NCBI RefSeq assembly: GCF_037055355.1
Contig: NZ_CP146350.1
Coordinates: forward strand, 3,123,001-3,187,000
DNA from: Streptomyces sp. DG1A-41
GTDB taxonomy: Bacteria; Actinomycetota; Actinomycetes; Streptomycetales; Streptomycetaceae
DNA: 64,000 nucleotides
Direction of reading: 5' to 3'
Under the pieces are notes generated by a model. The model was not told the DNA's origin. It saw nothing but the letters and a program-made list of their open reading frames with translations, and searched no databases. Positions 1-8,740 of the stretch are shown here, piece by piece (position 1 is the stretch's first letter; each line of letters begins with the position of its first letter). Both the position numbers and the translations under genes were made by a program.

Positions 1-767
1 TCCAGGCCGGGGACGCGTTCCAGGACCGGGCGGACGTAGGTGTACGCGGTGAAGTGGCCGGTGACCAGCAGCGCTGTCGCCAGCAGGCCCCGGGACACCG
101 GCGGCGTGCGCAGCAGGGCGGGGAACGTGCCGAGCCTGACGGGGCGTTCGAGGGGCAGCGGCGGCAGGGCGAGGGCCAGGGCTGCGGCCACGGCCGCCGC
201 GAGGGCGGCCAGTGCGGCGAACGCCCAGCGCCAGCCCGCGAGTGCCCCGAGGTAGGTGCCGGCCGGGACGCCCAGCACCGACGCCACCGCTATCCCGCTG
301 AAGATCAGCGCGGTCGCCCGGCCCGCCCGGTCCGGCGGCATCAACCGTGTCCCCAGCCCGGCCGCGATCGCCCACACCCCGCCGATGCACACCCCGACCA
401 GGGCACGTGCGAGCAGCAGGACGGCGATGTGCGGGGCCACGGCGGACAGCGCGTTGGCGGCCGCGAGGAGGAGCAGCAGTGCGCACAGCACCGTGCGCCG
501 GTCGGCGCGGCGGGCCGCGACGGGCAGCAGTGGCGCGCTCGCCGCGGCGACCAGGCCGGGCAGGGTGACGGCGAGCCCGGCGGTGCCGGCGGAGACGCGC
601 AGGCCGGTGCCGAGCGAGGTGAGCAGGCCGACCGGGAGCATCTCGGTGGTGACGACGGCGAAGGTGGCGGTGGCCAGGGCCAGGACAGCGGGCCAGAGGC
701 GCGCCGGCCTGCCGGTGCCGGTCTGCGGGGCGGTGGTCATGGACGTCGTGGAGTTCGAGGAGGGCAT
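1..767 (-). CDS. MFS drug/sugar efflux transporter, 3' end cut by window edge
   Basis: A membrane exporter of the major facilitator superfamily, DHA1/AraJ-CmlA type by its look. About 255 residues are visible, starting MPSSNSTTSMTTAPQTG. They form a series of Ala/Leu/Val-rich membrane helices with short Arg-rich loops, including the RRADRRTV-type loop between helices 2 and 3 and PPDRAGRATA between helices 4 and 5. The ATG at 767 follows a GGAGG very closely; an in-frame ATG at 740 is the alternative. The gene is divergent from a LysR regulator 96 bp away, which suggests LysR control of export. The substrate cannot be read from the sequence, and the C-terminal third lies outside the window. 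Confidence 0.85.
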   Translation of the reverse strand, partial: MPSSNSTTSMTTAPQTGTGRPARLWPAVLALATATFAVVTTEMLPVGLLTSLGTGLRVSAGTAGLAVTLPGLVAAASAPLLPVAARRADRRTVLCALLLLLAAANALSAVAPHIAVLLLARALVGVCIGGVWAIAAGLGTRLMPPDRAGRATALIFSGIAVASVLGVPAGTYLGALAGWRWAFAALAALAAAVAAALALALPPLPLERPVRLGTFPALLRTPPVSRGLLATALLVTGHFTAYTYVRPVLERVPGL

Positions 768-863
768 GCCTCCACCCTTTTGCGCGGCCCGCCCGGGAAC
801 AACGGCGAAGTCCTCACCCTTGCATGAGCGGGACTGATCGATCGGAACCGAGGGGAAACGGCC

Positions 864-1724
864 GTGGCGGGGCTGGAGTTGCGTGAGCTGGAGTGCTTTC
901 TGGTGCTGTCCGAGGAGTTGCACTTCGGCCGGACCGGAGAGCGGCTGTACGTCTCGCAGAGCCGGGTGAGCCAGTTGCTGAGCTCGCTGGAGCGCCGGGT
1001 GGGGGGCCGTCTGGTGCACCGCACCAGCCGCCGGGTCGCCCTGACGCCGCTCGGCGAGCGGTTCGTGCAGCGGCTGCGTCCGGCGTACGGCGGGCTGCGG
1101 GAGGCCGTGGACGACGCGCGGGCCGCCGCCCGGGGTGTCGAGGGCGCCCTGCGGATCGGCTTCCAGGGGACGGCGGACACCGGGCTGACGGCGGCGGTGC
1201 GGGACTTCCGGTCCGCGCACCCGGAGTGCGAGACGGACGTGGTGGAGATTCCGCTCGCCGATCCCTTCGGCGCCGTGCGCGAGGGCGCGGTGGACGCGGC
1301 GGTCGTCCTGCTTCCCGTCCAGGAGCCGGACCTGGTGCTGGGACCGGTCTTCTCCGAGCGGCCCCAGACGGTCGCGGTCGGCCGGGACCACCCGTTCGCG
1401 TCCCTCGTGAAAGTGACCGCGGCGGAGGTGGCGGCGGCCCCGCTGGTCACGGCCGCTCCCCCGGCCCCCGCCTACTGGCGGGCCGTCCACGCCCCGTCCG
1501 CCGTGCCCGGCCCGGCGGTGACCACCCTCCAGGAGGGCCTGACCCAGGTCGCCGCGGGCCGCGCGGCCATGCTGCTGTGCCGGCCCACGGCCGCCTACCA
1601 CCGGCGCGAGGACGTGGTGTTCGTACCGGTGGAGGGCGTGCCCGAGTCGGCGCTCGGCCTCGTGTGGCACCGGGAGGGGGAGACGGCGGCGGTACGGGAG
1701 TTCGCGCGGACGCTCGCCGGGTGA
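864..1724 (+). CDS. LysR-family transcriptional regulator
   Basis: A 286-residue DNA-binding regulator. Residues about 3-62 form the winged helix-turn-helix typical of LysR proteins (ELRELECFLVLSEELHF, then SQSRVSQLLSSLERRVGG). The rest is a periplasmic-binding-like effector domain that starts around residue 90 with GALRIGFQG. The GTG start at 864 has GAGGGGAAA upstream. It is divergent from the MFS exporter at 1-767, the usual layout of a LysR gene with its target. A GATCGATC palindrome at about 836-843 lies in the shared promoter region and could be part of the operator. The effector is unknown. Confidence 0.93.
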   Translation: MAGLELRELECFLVLSEELHFGRTGERLYVSQSRVSQLLSSLERRVGGRLVHRTSRRVALTPLGERFVQRLRPAYGGLREAVDDARAAARGVEGALRIGFQGTADTGLTAAVRDFRSAHPECETDVVEIPLADPFGAVREGAVDAAVVLLPVQEPDLVLGPVFSERPQTVAVGRDHPFASLVKVTAAEVAAAPLVTAAPPAPAYWRAVHAPSAVPGPAVTTLQEGLTQVAAGRAAMLLCRPTAAYHRREDVVFVPVEGVPESALGLVWHREGETAAVREFARTLAG

Positions 1725-1815
1725 GGGGTATCCCTAGGAGATCCCCAGGTCGTCGCCTCGTGCGAAGCTGCCGTGGAAAGATGGCGCAACCCACCCATAC
1801 CGAGGAGATGACCGC

Positions 1816-4389
1816 GTGCCTGGCACAAACCTGACCCGCGAGGAGGCGCAGCAGCGGGCGAAGCTGCTCGCCGTTGACTCGTACGAGATCGAACTCGACC
1901 TCTCCGGCGCGCAGGAGGGCGGCACCTACCGGTCCGTGACCACGGTGCGCTTCGACGTCGCGGAGAACGGGGCGGAGTCGTTCATCGACCTGGTGGCCCC
2001 GGCCGTGCACGAGGTGACCCTCAACGGGGACTCCCTCGACCCCGCCGAGGTCTTCGCCGACTCCCGGATCGCCCTGCGCGGCCTGCTGGAGGGCCGCAAC
2101 ATCCTCCGGGTGGTCGCCGACTGCGCGTACACCAACACCGGTGAGGGCCTGCACCGTTTCGTCGACCCGGTCGACGACCAGGCCTACCTCTACACCCAGT
2201 TCGAGGTGCCGGACGCCCGCCGGGTGTTCGCGAGCTTCGAGCAGCCGGACCTGAAGGCGACCTTCCAGTTCACCGTGAAGGCGCCCGAGGGCTGGACCGT
2301 CGTCTCCAACTCACCCACGCCCGAACCCCGTGACAGCGTCTGGGTCTTCGAGCCGACGCCGCGCATCTCGACGTACATCACGGCGCTCATCGTCGGCCCG
2401 TACCACTCGGTGCACAGCGTGTACGAGAAGGACGGCCAGTCCGTCCCGCTGGGCATCTACTGCCGCCCCTCGCTCGCCGAGTACCTCGACTCGGACGCGA
2501 TCTTCGAGGTGACCCGGCAGGGCTTCGAGTGGTTCCAGGAGAAGTTCGACTACGCGTACCCGTTCAAGAAGTACGACCAGCTGTTCGTGCCGGAGTTCAA
2601 CGCGGGCGCGATGGAGAACGCGGGCGCGGTGACCATCCGCGACCAGTACGTGTTCCGGTCGAAGGTGACGGACGCGGCGTACGAGACGCGCGCGGAGACC
2701 ATCCTGCACGAGCTGGCCCACATGTGGTTCGGCGACCTGGTCACCATGGAGTGGTGGAACGACCTGTGGCTGAACGAGTCGTTCGCCACGTACACCTCCA
2801 TCGCCTGCCAGGCGCACGCGCCCGGGAGCCGGTGGCCGCACGCGTGGACCACCTTCGCCAACTCCATGAAGACCTGGGCCTACCGGCAGGACCAGCTGCC
2901 GTCCACCCACCCGATCATGGCCGAGATCCGGGACCTGGACGACGTCCTGGTCAACTTCGACGGCATCACGTACGCCAAGGGCGCCAGCGTCCTGAAGCAG
3001 CTCGTCGCCTATGTCGGCATGGACGAGTTCTTCCGGGGCGTGCAGGCCTACTTCAAGCGCCACGCCTACGGCAACACGCGCCTGTCCGACCTGCTGGGCG
3101 CCCTGGAGGAGACCTCCGGCCGCGATCTGAAGACATGGTCGGAGAAGTGGCTCGAGGCGGCCGGCATCAACATCCTGCGCCCGGAGATCGAGACGGACGC
3201 GGACGGTGTCGTCACCTCCTTCGCCATCCGCCAGGAAGCCCCGGCCCTGCCCGCCGGCGCGAAGGGCGAGCCGACGCTGCGCCCGCACCGGATCGCCGTC
3301 GGCCTGTACGAACTCGACGACGACAGCGGCAAGCTGGTCCGCGACGAGCGGATCGAGCTGGACGTGGACGGCGAGCGGACGCCCGTACCGCAGCTGGTGG
3401 GCAAGCGCCGCCCGGCCGTGATCCTGCTCAACGACGACGACCTGTCCTACGCGAAGGTCCGCCTGGACGAGCAGTCCCTGGCCTTCGTGACGGAACACCT
3501 CGGCGACTTCGAGTCCTCCCTTCCCCGCGCCCTGTCCTGGGCGTCGGCCTGGGACATGACCCGCGACGCCGAGCTGGCGGCCCGCGACTACCTCTCGCTG
3601 GTGCTGTCCGGCATCGGCAAGGAGTCCGACATCGGCGTCGTGCAGTCGCTGCACCGCCAGGTGAAGCTGGCGATCGACCTGTACGCCGACCCGGCCGCCC
3701 GCGAGGCGCTGCTGGCCCGCTGGACCGACGCGACGCTGGCCCATCTGCGGGCGGCGGCGCCGGGCAGCGACCACCAGCTGGCGTGGGCGCGCGCGTTCGC
3801 CGCGACGGCCCGCACGCCCGAGCAGCTGGACCTGCTGGACTCCCTGCTGGACGGCTCGAAGACCATCGAGGGCCTGGTCGTCGACACGGAGCTGCGGTGG
3901 GCGTTCGTACAGCGGCTCGCGGCGGTCGGCCGGTTCGACGAGACGGAGATCGCGGGCGAGTACGACCGTGACCGTACGGCCGCCGGTGAGCGCCACGCCG
4001 CCACGGCCCGCGCCGCCCGCCCGACCCCGGAGGCCAAGGCGGAGGCGTGGGCGTCGGTCGTCGACTCCGACAAGCTGCCGAACGCCGTGCAGGAGGCGGT
4101 CATCGCCGGCTTCGTCCAGACCGACCAGCGCGAGCTGCTCGCCCCGTACGCGGACCGCTACTTCGAGGTGGTCAAGGACATCTGGGAGTCCCGCTCCCAC
4201 GAGATGGCCCAGCAGATCGCCGTCGGCCTCTACCCGACGGTCCAGGTATCCCAGGAGACCCTGGACAAGACGGACGCCTGGCTGGCCTCCGCCGAGCCGA
4301 ACGCGGCCCTGCGGCGGCTGGTATCGGAGTCGCGGGCGGGCGTGGAGCGCGCACTGAGGGCTCAGCGGGCGGACGCGGCGGCTGAGTAG
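1816..4389 (+). CDS. pepN: Aminopeptidase N (M1 zinc metallopeptidase)
   Basis: An 857-residue cytoplasmic aminopeptidase that removes N-terminal residues from peptides. The substrate-anchoring GAMEN motif is at residues 264-268. The zinc site HELAH is at 298-302, with the third ligand in NESF at Glu321, exactly the HExxH-x18-E spacing of family M1. The length and the C-terminal ERAP1-like helical domain (about 530-840) match actinobacterial PepN. The GTG start at 1816 has a GAGGAG site 8 bases upstream. The gene appears monocistronic and ends in a strong hairpin terminator 23 bp downstream. Confidence 0.97.
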   Translation: MPGTNLTREEAQQRAKLLAVDSYEIELDLSGAQEGGTYRSVTTVRFDVAENGAESFIDLVAPAVHEVTLNGDSLDPAEVFADSRIALRGLLEGRNILRVVADCAYTNTGEGLHRFVDPVDDQAYLYTQFEVPDARRVFASFEQPDLKATFQFTVKAPEGWTVVSNSPTPEPRDSVWVFEPTPRISTYITALIVGPYHSVHSVYEKDGQSVPLGIYCRPSLAEYLDSDAIFEVTRQGFEWFQEKFDYAYPFKKYDQLFVPEFNAGAMENAGAVTIRDQYVFRSKVTDAAYETRAETILHELAHMWFGDLVTMEWWNDLWLNESFATYTSIACQAHAPGSRWPHAWTTFANSMKTWAYRQDQLPSTHPIMAEIRDLDDVLVNFDGITYAKGASVLKQLVAYVGMDEFFRGVQAYFKRHAYGNTRLSDLLGALEETSGRDLKTWSEKWLEAAGINILRPEIETDADGVVTSFAIRQEAPALPAGAKGEPTLRPHRIAVGLYELDDDSGKLVRDERIELDVDGERTPVPQLVGKRRPAVILLNDDDLSYAKVRLDEQSLAFVTEHLGDFESSLPRALSWASAWDMTRDAELAARDYLSLVLSGIGKESDIGVVQSLHRQVKLAIDLYADPAAREALLARWTDATLAHLRAAAPGSDHQLAWARAFAATARTPEQLDLLDSLLDGSKTIEGLVVDTELRWAFVQRLAAVGRFDETEIAGEYDRDRTAAGERHAATARAARPTPEAKAEAWASVVDSDKLPNAVQEAVIAGFVQTDQRELLAPYADRYFEVVKDIWESRSHEMAQQIAVGLYPTVQVSQETLDKTDAWLASAEPNAALRRLVSESRAGVERALRAQRADAAAE

Positions 4390-4411
4390 CCGTGCCCGTC
4401 CGTACGACTGT

Positions 4412-4446
4412 GGGGGCGCCCGGCACTGAGCCGGGCGCCCCCCTTT
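4412..4446 (+). terminator. Rho-independent terminator of pepN
   Basis: A perfect 13-bp inverted repeat (4412-4424 with 4430-4442), loop ACTGA, followed by CCCTTTCGTT. It sits 22 bp after the pepN stop. It also argues that the next coding region begins after it and not at 4392, where the reading frame is first open. Confidence 0.85.
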
Positions 4447-4499
4447 CGTTAGAGCTGCGGGCGGGGCTCTTCTCGACGTCAGAGGCTGATGAAGGGCGA

Positions 4500-4796
4500 G
4501 TGTTCGAGGAGCAGGAGGTGGGGCCGGTCCTTCTGGCGCTCGCCGACGGGAACCGGCGTCGGGTCGTGGCCGAACTCGCCGCACGGCCGGACGAGGAGCG
4601 GCTGTGCGCCTCCTTCGACCTGCCGGTCAGCAAGTCCAGCCGCACCCATCACTGGCGCGTGCTGCGCGAGGCAGGTCTGGTGTACCAGCGCGACGCCGGG
4701 AACAGGCTGTACATGCGCCTCCGCAAGGAGGACCTGGACCGCAGGTTCCCCGGCCTGGTCCAGGCCGTCATCGACGCGGACCGGGACCCGCGCTGA
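4500..4796 (+). CDS. Small ArsR-type winged-helix regulator
   Basis: A 98-residue helix-turn-helix protein if translated from the GTG at 4500 (GAAGGG just upstream). The frame is open back to 4392, but that stretch contains the pepN terminator. The core LLALADGNRRRVVAELAA, then SKSSRTHHWRVLREAGL, then a basic RDAGNRLYMRLRK wing, follows the ArsR/SmtB fold. No cysteine metal site is evident (one Cys in LCASF), so a metal-sensing role is not supported. The 3' end overlaps the convergent EamA exporter gene by 29 bp. The target is unknown. Confidence 0.8.
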   Translation: MFEEQEVGPVLLALADGNRRRVVAELAARPDEERLCASFDLPVSKSSRTHHWRVLREAGLVYQRDAGNRLYMRLRKEDLDRRFPGLVQAVIDADRDPR

Positions 4797-5739
4797 CGTA
4801 CGCCTCGGGCCCGCGGCGGCGCCGGGAAGAGGAAGGTCGTACCGCCCGGCTGACAGCGGAGGTGCGCACGGCTGCCGCCTTCCGCCGGGGCGTGATCTGC
4901 CCCGCCACCGTCGCCCCGAACGCCAGCGCCATGCCCGCCAGTTGCACCGGCGTCAGCACCTGGCCGAGCGCCGCCCAGCCGACGACGGCCGCGGTCAGCG
5001 GGGAGAGCGGGCCGAGGAAGGTGACCTGGGTGGCGGTGAGGCGGCCGATGCCGCGGAACCACAGCCAGTAGGCGATCGCCGTGTTCGCGACGGCGAGGTA
5101 GAGGTAGCCGCCGACCGCCCGGCCGTCCAGCGCCGGCGGCGGGCCCTCGACGAGGACGGCGAAGGGCGCGATGAGCAGGCCGCCCGCGGTCAGCTGCCAG
5201 CCGGCGAGGGCGAGCGGACCGACGCCCTCGGGGCGCCCCCACCGCTTGGTGAGCACGGTGCCGGTGGACATGGAAGCGGTGGAGGCGAAGGCCGCAAGCA
5301 CGCCCAGCACGTCCAGCGCCCCGGCCGCCTGGAGCACGACCAGACTGACGCCGGACGCGGCCGCGAACCCGGTGAGCACCATGCGCGGCGACGGCCGCTG
5401 CCCCAGCAGCAGGGCCGAGAGGCCGACCACGAACAGCGGCCCGACCGAGCCGACGACCGCCGCCATGCCGCCCGGCAGCCGGTACGCGGAGAGGAACAGC
5501 AGCGGGAAGAAGGCGCCGATGTTCAGAGCGCCGAGCACCCCCGACTTCCACCACCAGGCACCGCGCGGCAGCACCCGGGCGAGGGCGAGCAGGAGCAGGC
5601 CGGCGGGCAGGGCGCGCATGAGGCCGGTGAACAGGGGGCGGTCGGGCGGGAGGAACTCGGTGGTGACGGCGTAGGTGGTGCCCCAGGAGACGGGGGCGAG
5701 GGCGGTGAGGGCGATGAGAGCCGGGCGGGAGGTGGCCAT
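4768..5739 (-). CDS. EamA-family (DMT) exporter
   Basis: A 323-residue inner-membrane transporter of the drug/metabolite superfamily. Ten predicted helices form two EamA repeats, the first beginning LTALAPVSWGTTYAVTTEF and the second after about residue 155 (LGVLAAFASTASMSTGTVL). A basic tail of about 40 residues rich in Arg and Ser follows the last helix. It is divergent from a MarR-type gene (5846) with an inverted-repeat operator between them, the usual arrangement for a MarR-controlled exporter. The substrate is not predictable; the family exports amino acids, nucleosides and drugs. Confidence 0.92.
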   Translation of the reverse strand: MATSRPALIALTALAPVSWGTTYAVTTEFLPPDRPLFTGLMRALPAGLLLLALARVLPRGAWWWKSGVLGALNIGAFFPLLFLSAYRLPGGMAAVVGSVGPLFVVGLSALLLGQRPSPRMVLTGFAAASGVSLVVLQAAGALDVLGVLAAFASTASMSTGTVLTKRWGRPEGVGPLALAGWQLTAGGLLIAPFAVLVEGPPPALDGRAVGGYLYLAVANTAIAYWLWFRGIGRLTATQVTFLGPLSPLTAAVVGWAALGQVLTPVQLAGMALAFGATVAGQITPRRKAAAVRTSAVSRAVRPSSSRRRRGPEAYVSAGPGPRR

Positions 5740-5769
5740 GAGAGGCGCCCTTCAAGGTAGGTCGATGGC

Positions 5770-5808
5770 AAGTAGCTTAGCTCCAAGCAACTTCCCGTCA
5801 AGCTACTT
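5770..5808. promoter_or_regulatory. Probable MarR operator between exporter and regulator
   Basis: AAGTAGCTT at 5770-5778 and its exact reverse complement AAGCTACTT at 5800-5808, 31 bp upstream of the exporter start and 38 bp upstream of the MarR start. The spot is AT-rich compared with its surroundings. That it is a regulator binding site is inferred from symmetry and position. Confidence 0.55.
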
Positions 5809-5845
5809 TCTTGCCGACGACCCAGTGTCATTGGATACTCGTCCC

Positions 5846-6401
5846 ATGAGCGAACGCGCCGAGCAGCGCAAGGACCCCGTCGACGCGATCATCGACCAGT
5901 GGGCGAGAGTGCGGCCCGACCTCGACACCGCCGCCATGGAGGTCTTCGGCCGCATCTACCGGCTCTCCCGCGCGATGGGTGACCGGACGGAGAAGGCGTA
6001 CGCGCGGTTCGGGATCGGCCGCGGGGAGTTCGACGTCCTGGCGACCCTGCGCCGCGCCGGTGAGCCCTACACGCTGTCACCCCGGCAGCTCTCGGCCACG
6101 CTGATGCTCACGACGGGCGGAATGACGGGCCGCCTCGACAAGCTGGAGCGCGCCGGCCTGCTGCGCCGCTCCCCGATCCGCACGACCGGCGCGGCCTGCA
6201 CGTCACGCTCACCGACAAGGGCCTCGACCTGATCGACGAGGCGGTCGGCGCCGGACTCGCCGTCCAGACGGAGGCCCTGTCCGGCCTCGACACCGAGCAG
6301 GCCGGCCAACTGGCGGAACTGCTCAGGGAGTTGCTGCGGACGACGGAGGACCGGCAGGACTGCGCCGGCCTCGGACGCGTTCGCACCCCACTGGGCGGTG
6401 A
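5846..6401 (+). pseudogene. MarR-family regulator, broken by a one-base deletion
   Basis: The ATG at 5846 begins MSERAEQRKDPVDAIIDQW and continues through a good MarR winged helix (RFGIGRGEFDVLATL, SATLMLTTGGMTGRLDKLE). Reading then fails at RRSP: the C run at 6171-6174 has four C where five would give RRSPDPHDRRGLHVTLTDKG, the normal MarR wing. After the break the correct frame continues through LIDEAV...LAELLRELL, but it reaches no early stop and runs into the antisense end of the FAD monooxygenase gene, so the true end is unclear. It is either a sequencing error or a recent inactivation that would release the divergent EamA exporter from control. Confidence 0.8.
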
Positions 6402-7844
6402 CTACCCCACATGGGCGGCGACGGCCGCCTCGATCGCCCGGAGGGCCGCCGCGTCGGCCGCCCACGCCGCGTACCCGTCGGGCCGTACCAGCACCGTCGT
6501 ACGGCGGTCGCTCGCCCAGTGCTCCACGGCCAGCCGGTCCTCACGGCCGGCCCCGGCCTTGTACGGCTCCGGGGTGATCAGCACGAAGCGGCCGCCTCGC
6601 ATCGCCTCGTGCAGGCGACCGCCTCCGGCCAGGGCGACGTCCGGGACACGGAGGCCGGTGAAGCGGTGGGAGCCGCGGGGAGCGGGGTAGCGGTAGCCGA
6701 TGCCCGTGACCTGGCCGAGCGCCTTGCGCCGGGCCGGGCCGACGGTGTCGAGGAAGGCGGCGAAGGCGGTGCGCAGGGCGATCGTCCAGGGCCGCCTGGC
6801 CATGGCGGCACGCACGATGCCACCGCTGCTGCGCAGCACCGTCCTGCCGATGGGGTGACGTTCGGCCTGGTAGGTGTCGAGGAGCGGGTCGGCCGCGTGT
6901 CCCTTGAGGACGGCGGCCAGCTTCCAGCTCAGGTTGGCCGCGTCCTGGAGGCCGGTGTTCATGCCCTGGGCGCCGGCCGGGGTGTGGACGTGCGCGGCGT
7001 CCCCGGCGAGGAAGACGCGGCCGACACGGTAGGCGGGCGCCTGCCGTTCGTCGCTGTGGAAGCGGGACATCCAGCGGGGGTCGTGCATGCCGAAGTCACG
7101 GCCGAGGGCGCGCCGGGTGGTCTCCCTGATCTCGTCGAGCTCGACCGGCGCGTCGTCGGGAATCTCGCGGCCGCGGTCCCAGCAGACGACGCGGTGGTAG
7201 CCGTCGCCGAAGGGGACGAGGAAGGCGAAGGCGTCGCCGACGGCGTCGAAGGTGAGCAGTTCCCCGGGCTCCTCGGTCACCCGTACGTCCGCGAGCATGA
7301 CGGAGCGGATCACCGAACGGCCGGGGAACGGCAGCCCGATCGCGTTCCGCACCGTGCTGCGCATCCCGTCGGCGCCGACGACGTACGCCGCGCGCAGCGC
7401 CTCCGGGCCGCCGCCGGGTCCGCGGACCTCGACCGTCACACCCTCCGCGTCCTGCGTCAGCCCGGTCACCTCGGTCTCGTACCGGAACTGCGCCCCGGCC
7501 TCCCGCGCCCGCCGCCCCAGGGCCTTCTCCACCTCGTACTGCGGAAGGACGAGGAGGTGGTTGAAGCGGGAGGGGAGCGTGGCGAGGTCGAGGCCGAGGC
7601 GGCCGTAGAGGCGGAACCGGTCGAGCCGCCGGCCCATGGCGTCCAGTTCGTCGGCCAGCCCTCGGGCGTCGAACTGCTCCAGCGTGCGGGCGTGCAGGAC
7701 GAACGCGCGGGAGAGGTTGCTGATCCCGTGCGGGCGCTTCTCGACGACGGTGACGGGGACACCGGCGGTGGCCAGGTCACCGGCCAGGAGAAGGCCGGTG
7801 GGGCCGGAGCCGACGACGATCACGGTGCGGGGGGTGTCGCTCAT
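6402..7844 (-). CDS. FAD-dependent aromatic monooxygenase (PheA/TfdB type)
   Basis: A 480-residue flavoprotein hydroxylase. It has the N-terminal dinucleotide fold VVGSGPTGLLLAGDL (about residues 9-23), the DG motif VVGADGMRSTVRN near residue 165, and the second FAD motif FLAGDAAHVHTPAGAQG near residue 290. The C-terminal domain of about 100 residues is thioredoxin-like, as in phenol hydroxylases. Such enzymes hydroxylate aromatic or polyketide substrates with NAD(P)H and O2. The ATG at 7844 follows GGGAGGCT. It is divergent from a TetR regulator, with an operator array between them, so expression is probably induced by its substrate or an antibiotic. Tetracycline- or rifampicin-modifying enzymes belong to the same superfamily, but no specific match can be claimed. 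Confidence 0.92.
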   Translation of the reverse strand: MSDTPRTVIVVGSGPTGLLLAGDLATAGVPVTVVEKRPHGISNLSRAFVLHARTLEQFDARGLADELDAMGRRLDRFRLYGRLGLDLATLPSRFNHLLVLPQYEVEKALGRRAREAGAQFRYETEVTGLTQDAEGVTVEVRGPGGGPEALRAAYVVGADGMRSTVRNAIGLPFPGRSVIRSVMLADVRVTEEPGELLTFDAVGDAFAFLVPFGDGYHRVVCWDRGREIPDDAPVELDEIRETTRRALGRDFGMHDPRWMSRFHSDERQAPAYRVGRVFLAGDAAHVHTPAGAQGMNTGLQDAANLSWKLAAVLKGHAADPLLDTYQAERHPIGRTVLRSSGGIVRAAMARRPWTIALRTAFAAFLDTVGPARRKALGQVTGIGYRYPAPRGSHRFTGLRVPDVALAGGGRLHEAMRGGRFVLITPEPYKAGAGREDRLAVEHWASDRRTTVLVRPDGYAAWAADAAALRAIEAAVAAHVG

Positions 7845-7856
7845 CAGAGCCTCCCG

Positions 7857-7990
7857 GTAGGCCGACACGTGTGGGTCGATCCCGTTGGTCAACACACGTT
7901 TGCCAACGGTCGTTGACCAACGATCGTCGACCAACATAGAACCGCAGCCCTGCTTCGTCAACACTTGTTGGCCTACACATGTTGGCCTAC
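7857..7990. promoter_or_regulatory. Operator array between FAD monooxygenase and tetR genes
   Basis: Dense repeats fill the 156-bp divergent promoter. GTTGGTCAAC (7884-7893) is the exact reverse complement of GTTGACCAAC (7912-7921), with a further GTCGACCAAC at 7926-7935. TGTTGGCCTAC occurs twice as a direct repeat with 14-bp period (7966-7976, 7980-7990), and GTAGGCCGACAC at 7857-7868 is a related inverted copy. The second direct repeat ends 10 bp before the tetR start. The layout suggests several TetR dimers cover both promoters. Confidence 0.65.
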
Positions 7991-8000
7991 GGTTGTCGGC

Positions 8001-8579
8001 ATGCCCGACAGCAAGCGCACGACCCCCTCCAGACGCTCCGACGCCACCCGCGCCGCCATCCTCCACGCCGCCCGCGAGCGCTTCGCCGCCGACGGCTACG
8101 AGCGCGCCACCATCCGCACCATCGCGCGGGACGCGGACATCGACCCGTCCATGGTGATGCGGTACTACGGCAGCAAGGAGGGCCTGTTCGCGGCCGCCGT
8201 CGCCGTCGATCTGAAGCTGCCCGACCTGGACCCGCTGCCCCGGGACGAGGTCGGGTCCGCCCTCGTGACCCACTTCCTCGCCATGTGGGAGGAGAACGAG
8301 GTGCTCACGGCTCTGCTCCGGGTCGGTGCCACCAGCCAGGCCGGGGCCGAGCGCATGCAGGGCATCTTCCGGGACCAGCTGCTTCCGGTCGCCCGCCAGG
8401 TGTGCCCCGACCCCGAGCAGGTCCCGGTGCGGGCCGCGCTCACCTCCACGCAGCTGCTCGGGCTGGCGCTCACCCGCTACGTCCTGCGCCTCCCGCCGAC
8501 CGTGGCGCTCAGCCGCCAGGAGATCGTGGCGTGGCTGGCGCCGACGGTGCAGCGCTACCTGACGGCACCACATCCCTGA
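8001..8579 (+). CDS. TetR-family transcriptional repressor
   Basis: A 192-residue regulator. The N-terminal helix-turn-helix is clear: RAAILHAARERFAADGYERATI followed by IARDADIDPSMVMRYYGSKEGL, and then a helical ligand-binding domain of the TetR_C type. The ATG at 8001 is chosen because the protein then begins MPDSKRTTPSRR. Earlier in-frame codons fall within the operator repeats, and no Shine-Dalgarno is visible, so the transcript may be leaderless. It very probably represses itself and the divergent FAD monooxygenase. Confidence 0.93.
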   Translation: MPDSKRTTPSRRSDATRAAILHAARERFAADGYERATIRTIARDADIDPSMVMRYYGSKEGLFAAAVAVDLKLPDLDPLPRDEVGSALVTHFLAMWEENEVLTALLRVGATSQAGAERMQGIFRDQLLPVARQVCPDPEQVPVRAALTSTQLLGLALTRYVLRLPPTVALSRQEIVAWLAPTVQRYLTAPHP

Positions 8580-8640
8580 GCCTCGCCCACCGGAGAACCG
8601 GTAGCCCCGCCACCGGGAAGGGCCGAGGGCGCCCGGAAAG

Positions 8641-8707
8641 CCGAGGGCGCCGCCCCGGTCGTCGTACGGCGGCATGCGCGTACGTACGGCGGGGACGGCG
8701 CCCTCGG
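8641..8707. terminator. Long hairpin between convergent genes
   Basis: A perfect 12-bp inverted repeat (8641-8652 with 8696-8707) around a 43-base loop. The loop itself contains GTACG/CGTAC pairs. It lies between the tetR stop (8579) and the end of the leftward small membrane protein gene (8741), so it can serve as a bidirectional terminator. No long T tract is present, as is usual in Streptomyces. Confidence 0.55.
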
Positions 8708-8740
8708 AAAGGTGCGCGACGGACTCGGACGGAGCCCTGG

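Noticed and set aside
4392..4499. Upstream extension of the ArsR-like gene
   Set aside because: This stretch contains the pepN terminator hairpin, and the GTG at 4500 has a better ribosome site.
2311..4584. Very long leftward open frame opposite pepN
   Set aside because: Antisense of a clear M1 peptidase; Arg/Val/Gly-rich translation without domains is the usual shadow in GC-rich DNA.
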